Assembly (NCBI RefSeq): GCF_023065955.2
Contig: NW_026622997.1
Coordinates: forward strand, 14,122,001-14,186,000
Reading direction: 5' to 3'
Source: Ursus arctos
Taxonomy: Eukaryota > Chordata > Mammalia > Carnivora > Ursidae
Length of the DNA stretch: 64,000 nt
The notes beneath the pieces are model-generated. The model did no database searches. It was given only the letters and a program-made list of their open reading frames with translations, and had not been told where the DNA came from. Shown one piece after another: positions 36,040-46,870 of this stretch (its first letter is position 1; the number at the start of each line of letters is the position of its first letter). The translations under genes and the position numbers were made by a program.

Positions 36040-36610
36040 AAGCTCTTCAGTTACTTATTGCTACAAAAATTAGTGGCTTGAAACAACATTTTATTCTATC
36101 TGCCAATTCTGTGCTCGAAGAAAGAGGCATGATTGATCAGAGTGACGCTTCTACTCCACACAGCATTGGCTGGGACCACTTGATGCTATTTAACTAGTGG
36201 CTGGGCTGAACTGGAGAGTCCAAGATGGCTTCTCTCACATGTCAGGCACAGTGGCAAAGACAAATAGAGAGCCAGGCCCTGCTCAGGAGCTCTTTCTCCT
36301 ACAGTCACAGGGCCTCACCTTCTGGTCTTTCTAGCAAGGTAGATTTTTATGAACTCTTTTACATAGCACCTCAAGTGCCTAAGAACATGGCTTCCAATAA
36401 GACAGGAAGTGAAGCTGCCAATCTTTTAAAGTCTTTTAAAGCCAGATCTTACACCTAGAAACTGACAGCCTCATTTTCATCATAATCCATCGGTTAAATA
36501 GTCACAAACTTCTCCGCCCTCAGATTCAAGGGGAGGAATCATAGCTCTCGCTTTTCAGTGAGGGGAATAACAAAGAAGTTACGGCTATCTTTAATCTACC
36601 CCAACAAGTT
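36040..36610 (-). mobile_element. old LTR-like repeat (ERVL/MaLR type, uncertain)
   Basis: TTACTTATTGCTACAAAAAT, TAGTGGCTTGAAACAACATT, CCAAGATGGCTTCTCTCACA are landmarks of old reversed mammalian LTR sequence; I am not sure of the family. Confidence 0.4.
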
Positions 36611-36799
36611 GTTGGTAACCGAATGAATGAACAACAATATGCAAAATATGTTATGCAAGAAAATAAAATTAATCTATTTGGCCATGTACATTGCAGTGAC
36701 CTTTGACTAACCCAGCAACTTCCATCTGAATTAACACCAAACATGAAAGATTTCCAATAATTCAAGCAAGCTAGTATGAATTCAGAAATGCTACTTGCC

Positions 36800-37640
36800 A
36801 GGTTTTCATATTTTTTAACTCTTTTATTACTTGTTGTTTTTCCTAGTTTTGAAGTGCTTATTTATTTATTTACTAAACCTACTTTTCATTTGCACAGTGA
36901 GTGAATAATTTAACCAGCGTTGGTTAGATGGCAATGACTAATAAAAAGAAGGTGTGTATGCTGTTAATGCAGCTCCAGTATATGCTTGCCGAGAGCTAGA
37001 TTTTTACATATACTTTTTAAATTCTATGATTTTCTTAATAAAGAGCTTGTAATTACATTCTATAATTAGAAAGGCCAATAGAGCTATTTTCACTTAGAAA
37101 TATCAAAAATAATCTGGAGAAATGTTTGCTTGGTTTTTAAAATAATCAAGTTTACAGTCACTATAACATCAAACAGGTGCATTCAGGGAGGTCCCCATGC
37201 ATGTCTAAGTACCCTGGAAATTCTCAGAAGTCATTCCACTTGAGAATGAGCTTTGTTGAATTTGTTCATGCTTCAAGGGAATGAGTTTATGAGCTCACTT
37301 CTTTCTCTAGAAAATGTTTACCTAAAATATTGCTTTTATATATTAAAGAAGGGAGACAATAAAAAATAAACATGAAATTATAAAACCATAAAACATTGAT
37401 ATTTATTCTCTTACTCATTACTAGTGATGGGCTCCCCATTTATAAGTAATGTGAAAATCATATCTTTTCCTCCAAATTGATTTGTTTCTTCTCAATCAGA
37501 TCTATTTCCATCTTAGAAGCTACTGTTACCAAGATTTGACTCTTAAGATTATCTTGACATTTCCTTGTACTCATTTTTGAAAAACTAAATCTACATTAAG
37601 ATATTGCATCTTTATAACTAAAGTTTCACATTTCATTTCC
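36800..37640. promoter_or_regulatory. repeat-poor AT-rich block, possible conserved non-coding element
   Basis: 36880-37110 has many homeodomain-type cores (CTTGTAATTACATTC, CTATAATTAG) without repeats. Regulatory role is inferred from composition only. Confidence 0.2.
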
Positions 37641-37644
37641 TTTT

Positions 37645-37800
37645 TTTAGAAGCATCTATTAAATACCTACCATGTACAAGTACTATATGCTCCAAAAGAC
37701 ACACCAATAAATATGGTATGGCCTCTGTCCTCTCAAACAGGAAATCTTCTTGGAGCTCATTCATGTGTATAAACAATAGCAAAAGTGATTGAGTTTGGGA
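37645..37800 (-). mobile_element. L2 3'-end fragment
   Basis: AAATACCTACCATGTACAAG and ATGGCCTCTGTCCTCTCAAA, a reversed L2 tail. Confidence 0.55.
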
Positions 37801-38214
37801 TTTGAAGGGTAAGTAGGAGTTAACATTGGGGACAAATGCCCAATGGCACACCAAACTTGTAGGATACCTGAAACTTGGGTACAGCTAGAGCTAAGAGTGT
37901 GCTTGGGTAAATAATGGGAAGTTTGCTTTATTTAATGAGGGTAAAGACTGTGGACAGAGGCTGAGGCCACATTGCCAATGTCTTTGAATCCACGGCAATG
38001 GCTTTATCTTAAGAGCAATGGGAAGTCAACAGATGCTTCAAAAGAAAGGGTTGGAGTGATGTGTTGAAAAAGACCACTTTCACTAATGATGACCAAAGGA
38101 ACATTGGTGATACCCCTGGGGTTAGTGGAGGGCCCTTTTTGGAGGTAGAAAGGAGTTGAGTACCCAGAGATATTGTGCAAGGGTTTCATTGCCAACATTG
38201 CCCTGCTAAGATCT

Positions 38215-38290
38215 CAGGCAACTAGTATTATTTCTCCATCTGTGAAATAGAAATATCAATGTCTACTTCATTTATTTCTTTTGAAGTTAA
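38215..38290 (+). mobile_element. MIR 3' fragment
   Basis: ATTTCTCCATCTGTGAAATA then ATCAATGTCTACTTCATTT. Confidence 0.45.
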
Positions 38291-38498
38291 ATGCCATAAT
38301 ATTAGTGAAAACTGTAAACTCTACATTGGCCTAAAACACTTCCCTGGTTTTAGAAAGAGTGGACTTAGGCATAAATGTTGTTCACAATAGCTCATCTACC
38401 CTTTCGAACCATATAGTCATGGACATGTCAGAAAGAGAAATAATGACATACTTCAGTTAACCAAAACTTCATTTTAGGCATATATTTGGGGTTTGTTT

Positions 38499-38500
<2 letters not shown>

Positions 38501-38540
<40 letters not shown>
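38501..38540. repeat. (TTTTG)n pentanucleotide repeat
   Basis: Seven to eight units. Confidence 0.9.
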
Positions 38541-38542
<2 letters not shown>

Positions 38543-38639
38543 GAGCTGATTTGTTCTTAATTTTAAAATACTTTAGTCCTTGAAGCATGTTGGTCCTGAG
38601 CCGCACGGCATAACATTTACCCTAAACCACAACCCTATT

Positions 38640-38810
38640 GGTGGTAAATAACATCATAAAATCAATGAGGTTGGGCTTCTTGTGATGACCATCTTATGTG
38701 GAGATCACAGAGGCACAGGGAGATTAGGTGACTGCTCTAAGTCACATTGCTAAGTGGATTTTGGAACCAAAATTCAACTCAAGGTAAAGTGCACACTCTT
38801 AACCACCATT
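38640..38810 (-). mobile_element. MIR element
   Basis: AGGCACAGGGAGATTAGGTG and AAGTCACATTGCTAAGTGGA. Confidence 0.6.
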
Positions 38811-40472
38811 CTACCAGGACTTGGTCCCCTGTATTTATTCTTCATATTCAAATATACAAGAAAACTTTCTGATAGTATTTCTAAAAGATTTTTTTTTAGT
38901 AGTTAAGAGGTTTTTTATTTTCCTGAATCCAAAGACAAAGCCTCATCCAGGCACAAATAAGTACAGAACAGATCGTCTTGAAAATAAGAGACTAATAGAT
39001 GTCCACTCATTGTGATTCTGTCATGTAGAAAGAAGCCTGTGTTGTCACATTTTGTTCTATGATCTTCCTTTTCCAGTAGCTTCTTTGCTATAGTGTGCTT
39101 TTAAATACCAGTGATGACACATGTCCGACTTCTTTCTTAAAAAGTCCTCAATTTGCCACAACTTACTATAAGGCACATTATTTTTTGCCTTTAAACTAGT
39201 ATTCATAAAATTTCATCATTCACACACTGACATGTGATTCAAAAAACAGATGTGCTTATCGAATAAAATGGGGTTAAGTACCATCAAAATTGAGTGATTT
39301 TTTTTCCCCCTTTGGTGACACAGACCCTCAATCCAAGACATGGTTTTCTTTTCTTTGTGGTGTAGGGTAATGTGAAAAATGAAATATGTAAGCCAAATTG
39401 AAGGAAACCATGGTCTTAATGGAATCATTAGAGAAATTGTTCCAGAATGCTACATCCTTCCAGAAATAATAACCCTGTAATGTCAGCAAATTCGGAGTCA
39501 GCATGGGTTACCTGCTCCACACAGACGGCCTGGTCATGTTTGTTAGAGCTGCCTGAGGCTTAGCCCAACGTGAGCACATGACCTTTCAGAACTTTTTTTA
39601 AAATTCATTAATCAATGTTCTTTGCCTGAATGTTGCTGGTTTTGCTTCTTTAACCTATTATTTGTATCCTTTTTTTTTTTCAAGTTGGCCAATCCCTGTA
39701 CCCAATGAAAAAGAATTATAAGCATAGCAGTTTTATGTAATAATTAACAAACTGTTCTTTCAGTTCAGATACTATGGCCAGAGTATAATAATAATAATAC
39801 TTTTAATTGTCATATTTAAATATCATGTTTGAATAATGATTTATCTTAAATGATAATGTAAAAAGTCATAATCATCACAATTCTTAATTTGTGACTTCAC
39901 ATTTTTAAAAAGTAGTTTAGTATATTTTCTATTTCAATTTTCGATAGAACACTAAAGATTCCAAATTCATTTATCTGCATAGATTAGAATATTAGAAACC
40001 AAGCACAAATGAAGAAAGAGTAAAATTTTTCACCAGATTTTCAAAGGATCAGTCCAATTTTCTCATAAGATTTTCCTTATGTACTGGTTTTCTACAGTAC
40101 CGTTTTCTATAGCTTCTCATCTTTGTAACTGTAAACAAGATGGATTCCTACACATATATAGGTGGTTTCAATCAGTGCTTTCCAACTGTGGTATATACAT
40201 CTTGTGAAAACAGAGATGTCCTAGCCCCAACCCTTGACTTAACTTTGAGTTCATTAGTTGGAGAAATAATCATTTAATTGTACAAATTATACAATCATTT
40301 ATTCTTTCTTCTGCTATTCAAAAGCTCTTAATTGCCTAATATTTTATTAAAATTGAAGAGAAAAGGCATGGTGTTTATTTAATATTCCTTTGGAAAGTTA
40401 TAAAACATTTTGAATATAGAAGATTCAAAAGAATAGTATAAGATGGCATTAGTTCTTTCATTCTTCCTTGCT
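38811..40472. other. intronic sequence, no exon found
   Basis: AT-rich, few recognisable repeats. ORFs are short and unsupported. Confidence 0.35.
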
Positions 40473-40482
40473 CTTGAAAGAT

Positions 40483-40691
40483 TTTTTTTTTTTTTTAGGG
40501 TTTTATTTATTTATTTGTCAGAGAGAGCAAGCAAGAGGGGGAGAGCACAAGCTGGGGGAGCAGCAGACGGAGAGGGAAAGGCAGACCCCCCCACTGAGCA
40601 GGGAGCCCGATGTGGGACTCAATCCCAGGACCCTGGGATCATGACCTGAGCTGAAGGCAGACACTTAACCGACTGAGCCACCCAGGCATCC
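40483..40691 (-). mobile_element. Can-SINE, minus orientation
   Basis: Target duplication CTTGAAAGAT at 40473-40482 and 40692-40701. Older subfamily (CCCCCACTGAGCAGGGAGCC). Confidence 0.93.
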
Positions 40692-40742
40692 CTTGAAAGA
40701 TACTTCTTGTTATTCTTTTAGCAATTTTCTAGGAAGGCTATA

Positions 40743-41213
40743 TTGGTTATGGGTTGAAGTATGTCCCCTGAAAGAAGTTACACTGAAATTCTAACCCCCA
40801 GAATCTCAGAATGTGACAGGATTTGGAAATAGGATCTCTGTTGATTTAACCAAATTGAGATGAGGTCATTAGGGTGGGTCCTAATCCATTACGACCGGTG
40901 TCCTTATAAAAAGGGGAAATTTGGACACAAAAACAAATACATACAGAGCAAAGATGGTGTGAAGACACACAGGGAGACGGCCAAAGACAGACCATCAGAG
41001 GGATGCAACCACCGGCCAAGGAGCCTCTGGGGCTACCAGAAGCTAGGAGACAGGCACAGGACAGTCCTTCCCTAGCACCGTCAGATAGAGCAAGGTCCTG
41101 CTGACATCTTGCCTTCAAACTTCTGGCCTCCAGAATTGTGAGACAAGAAAAGTCTTTGTATTAAGCCACTGAATTGATGGTCCTTTGTTATGGCAGCTTT
41201 AGGAAGCTAATTT
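40743..41213 (+). mobile_element. MLT1-type MaLR LTR, plus orientation
   Basis: Full-length-looking LTR: GGGTTGAAGTATGTCCCCTG, AGATGAGGTCATTAGGGTGG, CCTCCAGAATTGTGAGACAA, TTAAGCCACTGAATTGATGG. It encodes nothing; the minus ORF over it is incidental. Confidence 0.8.
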
Positions 41214-42238
41214 AGTATTGTTAGTTAAAGCCGTTTCTATTCATTTGGAACATCCCCTGCGCCAACTCTTGAATGATAGGTTAGGTAACTATCTTCTTAA
41301 ATTTTTTCCCAGGACCCTGAATATATTCACATGTGTTCAGTCCTCACTACTGCCATCTCCAGCTTCATCACTGTGTGTCCACCTGTGAATTGATTTTACT
41401 CTGTCCTGCTCACAATTTTGCTCCCTTAATTTGAGAGTTTCTGGCAAGTCTGGGAAATTAATAGCTGTTACATCTTCATATAATGTTTATTCCCTCTTTT
41501 TCTCTATTCTCCGCTTCTGGAAATATTATAACCTGTTAGACTTCTAGATCTTTCCAAATCACTTCAGTTTTTTCTTCTCTTTATCTCTTAGTGCTGCAGC
41601 CCAGGCAAGGTCCTCAGATCTCGCTTCCAGCCCATTAACTCTCTGCTTAGAGGGTCTAATCTATATAATACATCTTTTGAATTTTTAATTTCAACTACTA
41701 TATATTTTCCATTATAAGTGTTCTATTGCTAGGTTAACAGGAGAAATAAAATTTTAAACAGAGCCTAGAGAAAGAGAAATTTCTTATTATTTCCCTCTAT
41801 TGGTGGGCAGATTTTTTTTGTCCAGTGTATCCTTTTGGGGCTACTCTTGAATATCCTAGCTTGATCTTTCAAAACTCCATACATAATGGGCCCAAGGCCT
41901 CACCTCCTGAATGGTCTTTGAAATCCAAAGCTTTAGATACCCAAGACTGATCATCTCCCCTGTCCCAGGGCAGTGACAGCCCCAGTTAACTCACTGCCCT
42001 GTCTGGTTTTCAATTTCCTCTTCATTTCTGATAACCAAGGAGATTCTTTTCCCTCTTGAGTCTTTATCTATGCATCTAAAGGCCATTGGCTTATATCTTT
42101 TCTAGAATTTCCAGGTGTTTATAGAACCTAATCTGAAAATAAATATGCCTTTGGCTTCTGCTTCTGGCAGAATGGTAGACTAAAACAATCTGAATATTTA
42201 ACTTAGTTTATCATCCTACCAAAACTGAAAGACAGAAG
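41214..42238. other. intronic sequence, probably old repeat debris
   Basis: TTTAATTTCAACTACTATAT resembles an old interspersed repeat I cannot name. No exon. Confidence 0.3.
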
Positions 42239-42330
42239 GTATATATATATATATATATTATACATTATATATACACACATTATATATATATACACATAAA
42301 TATATATATATGTATATACGTATATATAGG
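42239..42330. repeat. (TA)n-rich tract
   Basis: ATATATA runs with ACAC and ACGT interruptions; cruciform-prone. Confidence 0.9.
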
Positions 42331-42524
42331 CATATACCTTCTCAAAGACCCTAGCCTATGCCTTGTCAATGAACACGATCAACAAAGAAGGCAATGTTTT
42401 CTATTTGAAAGATTTCCAGGATAAATGTCAAAAGACAAGTAGGTTCCAAATGTATCTACCAAGGAATTATTCAAAATCTTCAAGCAAAATGAGCCTAAGT
42501 TTAAATTCCATAATTTAATTTAAT

Positions 42525-42615
42525 ACAATTCTTACAGTAACTCAAGCTGGGAATGGTTATGACCCCATTTTACATGAGAGGACTGAAGCTCAGACCTGTC
42601 AGTCAACTCCTCGTT
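42525..42615 (-). mobile_element. MIR fragment
   Basis: ATGACCCCATTTTACATGAG, AGGACTGAAGCTCAGA. Confidence 0.6.
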
Positions 42616-43393
42616 TTTGATCTACCTCCACCTTGCAATACAAGACAACCAATGTTAAGGTGTGGAATTATTTAGACAAAATCCAAGTGAAAGTATCTGG
42701 AAGTAGTCTTATGAATGTTTGGGGTGATATTGCTTTGGGCTTACCAATACATCTGCTGCCTCCCTTGGAGACTTCTCAAACCCTTTCCACCTTAACCGTC
42801 AAGTATTTACCTCCTGGCATAGCCTGATGCCAAAGCGAAGCCAGCTTTGATGTTGTAACATTGTACCCTCATTCCAAGATCTATTAACAAGGTAAACTTA
42901 CATGGGTAATGAGGCCTTTCCTCAGCAGACTGGTGCTGCTGTAATTAGGATTTGCCCTTCCTTTGGGGAAAAGTTTTCTCAGTCCCTCCTTTCTGCATGA
43001 GAGTAGGTGACCATCTCCCCCCAGTTAGTACTTGTAAGATGCCTTGCACTGTCAAAAGACCTTATGAAGCCAATTTCCCCCGTCCGTGGAGTTACAATAG
43101 AGATGACCCTGTCTTAGACTTGCATTTTAAAAGCAACGACATAAATATCTTAGGTGTCCCTATGTCAATTACATACCCCATGCACATTTACGTGTTTGTG
43201 TATGTGTATTCCTATTATTAAAAAATAGTATTTCTGGAAAACTTGCTGTTTTAACTGTCAGTCTCCCACAAACTGCCAGCAGAGTGATTGGCAGGCAGAA
43301 TTGTGTGGTTAGTGAAAAATTTGCTGTTATTGGGTAGAACCCAATGGAATGAACAGGACTTTGAACAACAGCATTTTTATTCTGAAATCAAAC
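42616..43393. other. repeat-free intron 3' of exon 43394-43585
   Basis: Balanced composition and no known repeat; includes GGTAATGAGGCCTTTCCTCA and GCTGTAATTAGGATTTGCCC near 42905-42955, which look like conserved non-coding sequence, but this is only an impression. Confidence 0.3.
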
Positions 43394-43585
43394 AGCCTCA
43401 TATGACTTCTCTCTCCTGTCAAGTTCTGGAGGTTTGGGTGCTTTTCTTGTTTTTGTTTTTGTCCTGAATTTTGTACTTTTCTTATATACACTGAATGTGA
43501 AATAGCCTAGCACATTTCTTTGGGGATCCAGGATTTTGTTAGGTGATACCAAGGGATGGATGTAATTCTGTGACATTTTGTCAGG
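43394..43585 (-). CDS. OFCC1: internal coding exon, N-terminal strands of the C2-like domain (OFCC1-like)
   Basis: Seen: 192 bases (64 codons), phase 0 at both ends, after the acceptor TTTACTCTTTAACAG. It encodes PDKMSQNYIHPLV, a strand-like NVLGYFTFSVYKK, a basic stretch (KFRTKTKTRKAPKPPELDRR) and EKSYEA. Joined in phase to the exon at 21361 it reads SYEA|VLPPKKDVKPGMAFLFEL, which looks continuous. Oddity: the inferred donor is GCT|GTTTGA, well below consensus. The frame meets TGA only four bases into the intron, so this is the last possible GT in frame. Inference: first strands of the same domain, with a PxP-containing basic loop that could bind partners or phospholipid. A real exon is likely because of phase, composition and join, but the exact 3' edge is less certain. 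Confidence 0.65.
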
Positions 43586-44634
43586 CTGTTAAAGAGTAAA
43601 TTTTCCTTGGCTGTGGCAGGAGGTAATTATTTTTGTTTGTTTGCTTCTGACACAGGGGAAGAAAATTTGGGGTTGTTATTTCAACTATTCCAAGATACTT
43701 TTTGTTCTGTTTGGCAGGAAGGGAAAAATGCATTTTACTATTGAAAGAAGGGCCGGCCTCTGCTTTCCCCTACAGACTGGATGCAATTTTTAACGCTGAG
43801 CATTTTTCCAACAGCAGTCACGTAGTGGTTCTGCCCCTCTCCCTGAAGCTGTCTTTAGTACACTTCTCCAGCCGTCCCGGCATTTGACCTGTAGGGATGT
43901 TAGGATTCTCCAACAGCAGACATGGAATATTCTCAAAGCAAACAGCAATATATGTGGCTTCTGCCCTCGGAGTTCACACTCTGGTAGCGAGCCAGGGATG
44001 GGCCTCTAATGCCATAATAACAATAATAAGAACACTTCCCATCGCCTTTTAACATCAAACAGTTACTTGTGCAGATGGCTCTAGAAAGCAAGCTCCTTAA
44101 ATGACATATTCTATAGCCTAACGCCATGCGTTAAAATTTCAGGTACTTAATTAAAATGGACCAAAGGAATGTAACAGCCCATTAGGTACTGATTGAATTC
44201 TTTTTTAAAATAACTAAAATTTTAGGTCACACCACATTTCTGAAATTTCTCTGAGGTGAAGGGTGAGAACCAAGAGCTCAGCTCGGGGCTGAATTATGTC
44301 TGCTGCCTTCTTATAATGGGTCCTCAAAGCCCGGTTCTGTAGAGGCAGTGGGTTCCCCTGGGGAAAATATCCTCACCATCCGACCTGAGACTAACTCCTT
44401 TCCCGGGTATCCCCCTTTTCACAAGGCCTTTGGGATCCAGCATTAAAGGAAAAAAAAAGAAAAGAAAAAAAAGAAAAGGTTAACTGACATTGCTCTCAAG
44501 CAAAAGTCAGTTTGGAAAGTCACTCACCATATAAACATATGTCACATATATTAAAATGAAAGTCCACTGGGTAAAAATTTATGGGCTTCACTATCAAAGA
44601 AATAGAATAATTATAACAATGATAATAAAAGAAG
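43586..44634. other. repeat-poor intron 5' of exon 43394-43585
   Basis: Partial L2-like words near 43960-43990 (CTCGGAGTTCACACTCTGG). AAAAG run at 44449-44477. Confidence 0.35.
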
Positions 44635-44765
44635 CCTCTGGATTCTTACTACACACTGGCACTTGATTTCCACAAGTATTCTCTTAGTCATTATTCACAA
44701 GTGTCTGGTAGGCAGATATTATCCCCATCTCACAGACAAACCAACTGAGGTCCGGTTCCCCGGTG
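44635..44765 (-). mobile_element. MIR element
   Basis: ATTATCCCCATCTCACAGAC and CAAACCAACTGAGGTC. Confidence 0.65.
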
Positions 44766-46100
44766 AATGTTGTCAGCCAGGATTCCTTTTCGTTTAGGGA
44801 GAATGCTATCTCAGGAAGAGTTGAGGTCTCTGTCTTAAACAGACTTCTGGTCTTACCACTCCCATTGGCACTACCAATTCTCCAAACCATATCAGAAGTG
44901 GACATTTTAGGGTTAAGCTGTGACTTTCACTGAGTGTCTGGTTAGTACATGGCTCTCCACAGTAGGAGGGCTTTGCTTTTTGGTTTTAACCCTTGCCAAC
45001 TTCCAAACAAAGAGGTCATCTGACACTCTGCTCTTGTTATTCAATGGTGTGGCTTTTATGAAGGCTTTTATCTTTTCTAGTTCTTAAAAGTCACTACAGA
45101 GTTGTTGCTCATTAAAAAAAAACAAACAAACAAACAACAACAAAAACACTGTCTGTTCTCAAGGGTCTTAGATATCTAACAAGTAAAGGTGGCCAAAAAA
45201 ATGGTGGCTGCTAATTTTCTTCTTGGACCCTACAAGTAAATGATGACCTCCTAGGTTTGTTGTTTGTAGATCTCTGTACAGAATGGCTCATTTTTTTACA
45301 GCTTCACATCTCATTTTAATGTTTTCAGTTGGTCAGGATAAATATAATACATTATCTGAAAAGTATTTTCATGTAAATAATACATTACAACCCTTAATGA
45401 AATACCACATGCTAAAATTAATTAAAAGGATACCTTTTAGCACAAAGCCTAGGGGGAAATGGGGAAAGAGAGCACATTTCTATCTATTTTAGAGAGAAAT
45501 TAGTTTTTTTCTTAAATATCACTCTGTGGTACCTATATTGACTCTCAAGATGTTTGTTTTACACATTCGAATTAATAGTGTAAAAGGCAATTCTATATTT
45601 GTGAACAGTCTGTGCTCATGTCCAATGTCCAATGCACCAGGACTAACCCAACCTCCTTTCTTTTCTTGCGTTGGAGTTTCCTGGAACATTCCCCAGAGAA
45701 AGCTGAGCCTTCCCTCTCTGTTTCCAAAGGTAACTTGATGATCTCCAACCCCTGCTTCTCATCCCTGCATCCAGGGTCACTCTTTAATCTTACCCACCTC
45801 TTCCTGTCTTACTTAGCACCGTTTTCTCTGGAATCCCTTTGCATGGTAAACACATCCCCCTATATCCATAATGTATTTTCTGAACAATCCCTCCAACTTC
45901 GCTTCTGGGCTAAAGCTTGGTTCTCACCCAAAATCAGCATCCCTGGCTACCTACACATGTATACGGGTACTACACACCAAATAACACTCATCATTAATTG
46001 CTCAGCACATAAATCCTAAAAAGATGAAGAACGAGACCAAGCATCCTCATTACATGTTCTTGACAAATAAAGATAGCATTTCCATTTTCACTGGATTTAA
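44766..46100. other. intronic sequence, no exon found
   Basis: AAAC/AAC run at 45113-45147. Overlapping ORFs at 45526-46019 have no splice support. Confidence 0.35.
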
Positions 46101-46104
46101 GATG

Positions 46105-46200
46105 TCCATTTACGGTCCACAACACATGCTTGGGGCATAGTGGACGCTCACTGGGTATTTGCTGAATGAATGAATGAATGAATGAATGAATGAAATCCTT
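46105..46200 (+). mobile_element. L2 tail with (GAAT)n
   Basis: TGCTTGGGGCATAGTGGACG, TGGGTATTTGCTGAATGAATG(AATG)n; the tetramer run is at 46163-46193. Confidence 0.6.
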
Positions 46201-46401
46201 TCTGTTTACTACACAAAGTTGAATATCTAAAGCTACATTGAAAGGGGTGAAAAGACGGACAGATAGGAAGCATGGGGAAGATACATAAGAAGTGCTATGT
46301 GTGCAAAGAGACGAGCTTACCACATAAAGGCTTTCATGGAAATACAGCCCCACATCATAAAAGTTTCCATCATGCCTCATTGGGTGTGTTCTGGTCTTCA
46401 G

Positions 46402-46467
46402 CTGCTCCGTTTGCCTCCACGGCAAGGCACAGCCACCCAGTCGGCCAAGCAAGGACACTCGGAGGAG
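46402..46467 (+). other. plus-strand exon-like unit with consensus splice sites
   Basis: Seen: plus-strand acceptor GTGTTCTGGTCTTCAG before 46402 and donor GGAGGAG|GTAAGA after 46467, with 66 GC-rich bases between, open in phase 0 (LLRLPPRQGTATQSAKQGHS and two Glu). The phase equals that left by the unit at 28690-28871. It sits in a CpG-containing, repeat-free block. It is most likely a non-coding antisense exon, if it is used at all. The minus-strand ORF over the same block has no splice support. Confidence 0.25.
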
Positions 46468-46604
46468 GTAAGAGCCTTGGGGAGCCTTGTTCTTGAGGCC
46501 CCTTATGCATTTCATCTGTATTTGAAGACGCTGAGGCGCCTGACCCTGCTCAACCTAAAGATAAGACAGGTCTTTGAAATATGCAGGAACTGGGTAAAAC
46601 CACG

Positions 46605-46870
46605 CAATTAGCCACAGTGCGTTTCTCGGGGGTGGGGGGAAATAGACAATTATTTTCGCTCGACCTGTAATTGTCAGGTGTTAGCAATGATAACAGAGGA
46701 GGACACACGATATATAATTAGGAGGTCAAAAGGCAAGCCTGCCAATTATGCTAGGGAAAGTTTAGCCAATTTTTAAGCATGGTATGTTAATGATCTGTGA
46801 CATCAGAAACCATTCATCTATTATAATAAGATAGAATTAACAGGAAACCAACACTTCTAAAAACCACACA
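46605..46870. promoter_or_regulatory. candidate conserved regulatory block
   Basis: Repeat-free with dense homeodomain-like and E-box-like words: GACAATTATTTTC, CCTGTAATTGTCAGGTG (overlapping inverted CCTG...CAGG), CCAATTATGC, GTTAATGATC. Function is inferred from appearance only. Confidence 0.3.

Noticed and set aside
45994..46515. 173-codon minus-strand open frame, the longest in the window
   Set aside because: It runs through an L2 tail with a (GAAT)n repeat (read as HSFIHSFI), has no good acceptor and gives no recognisable domain.
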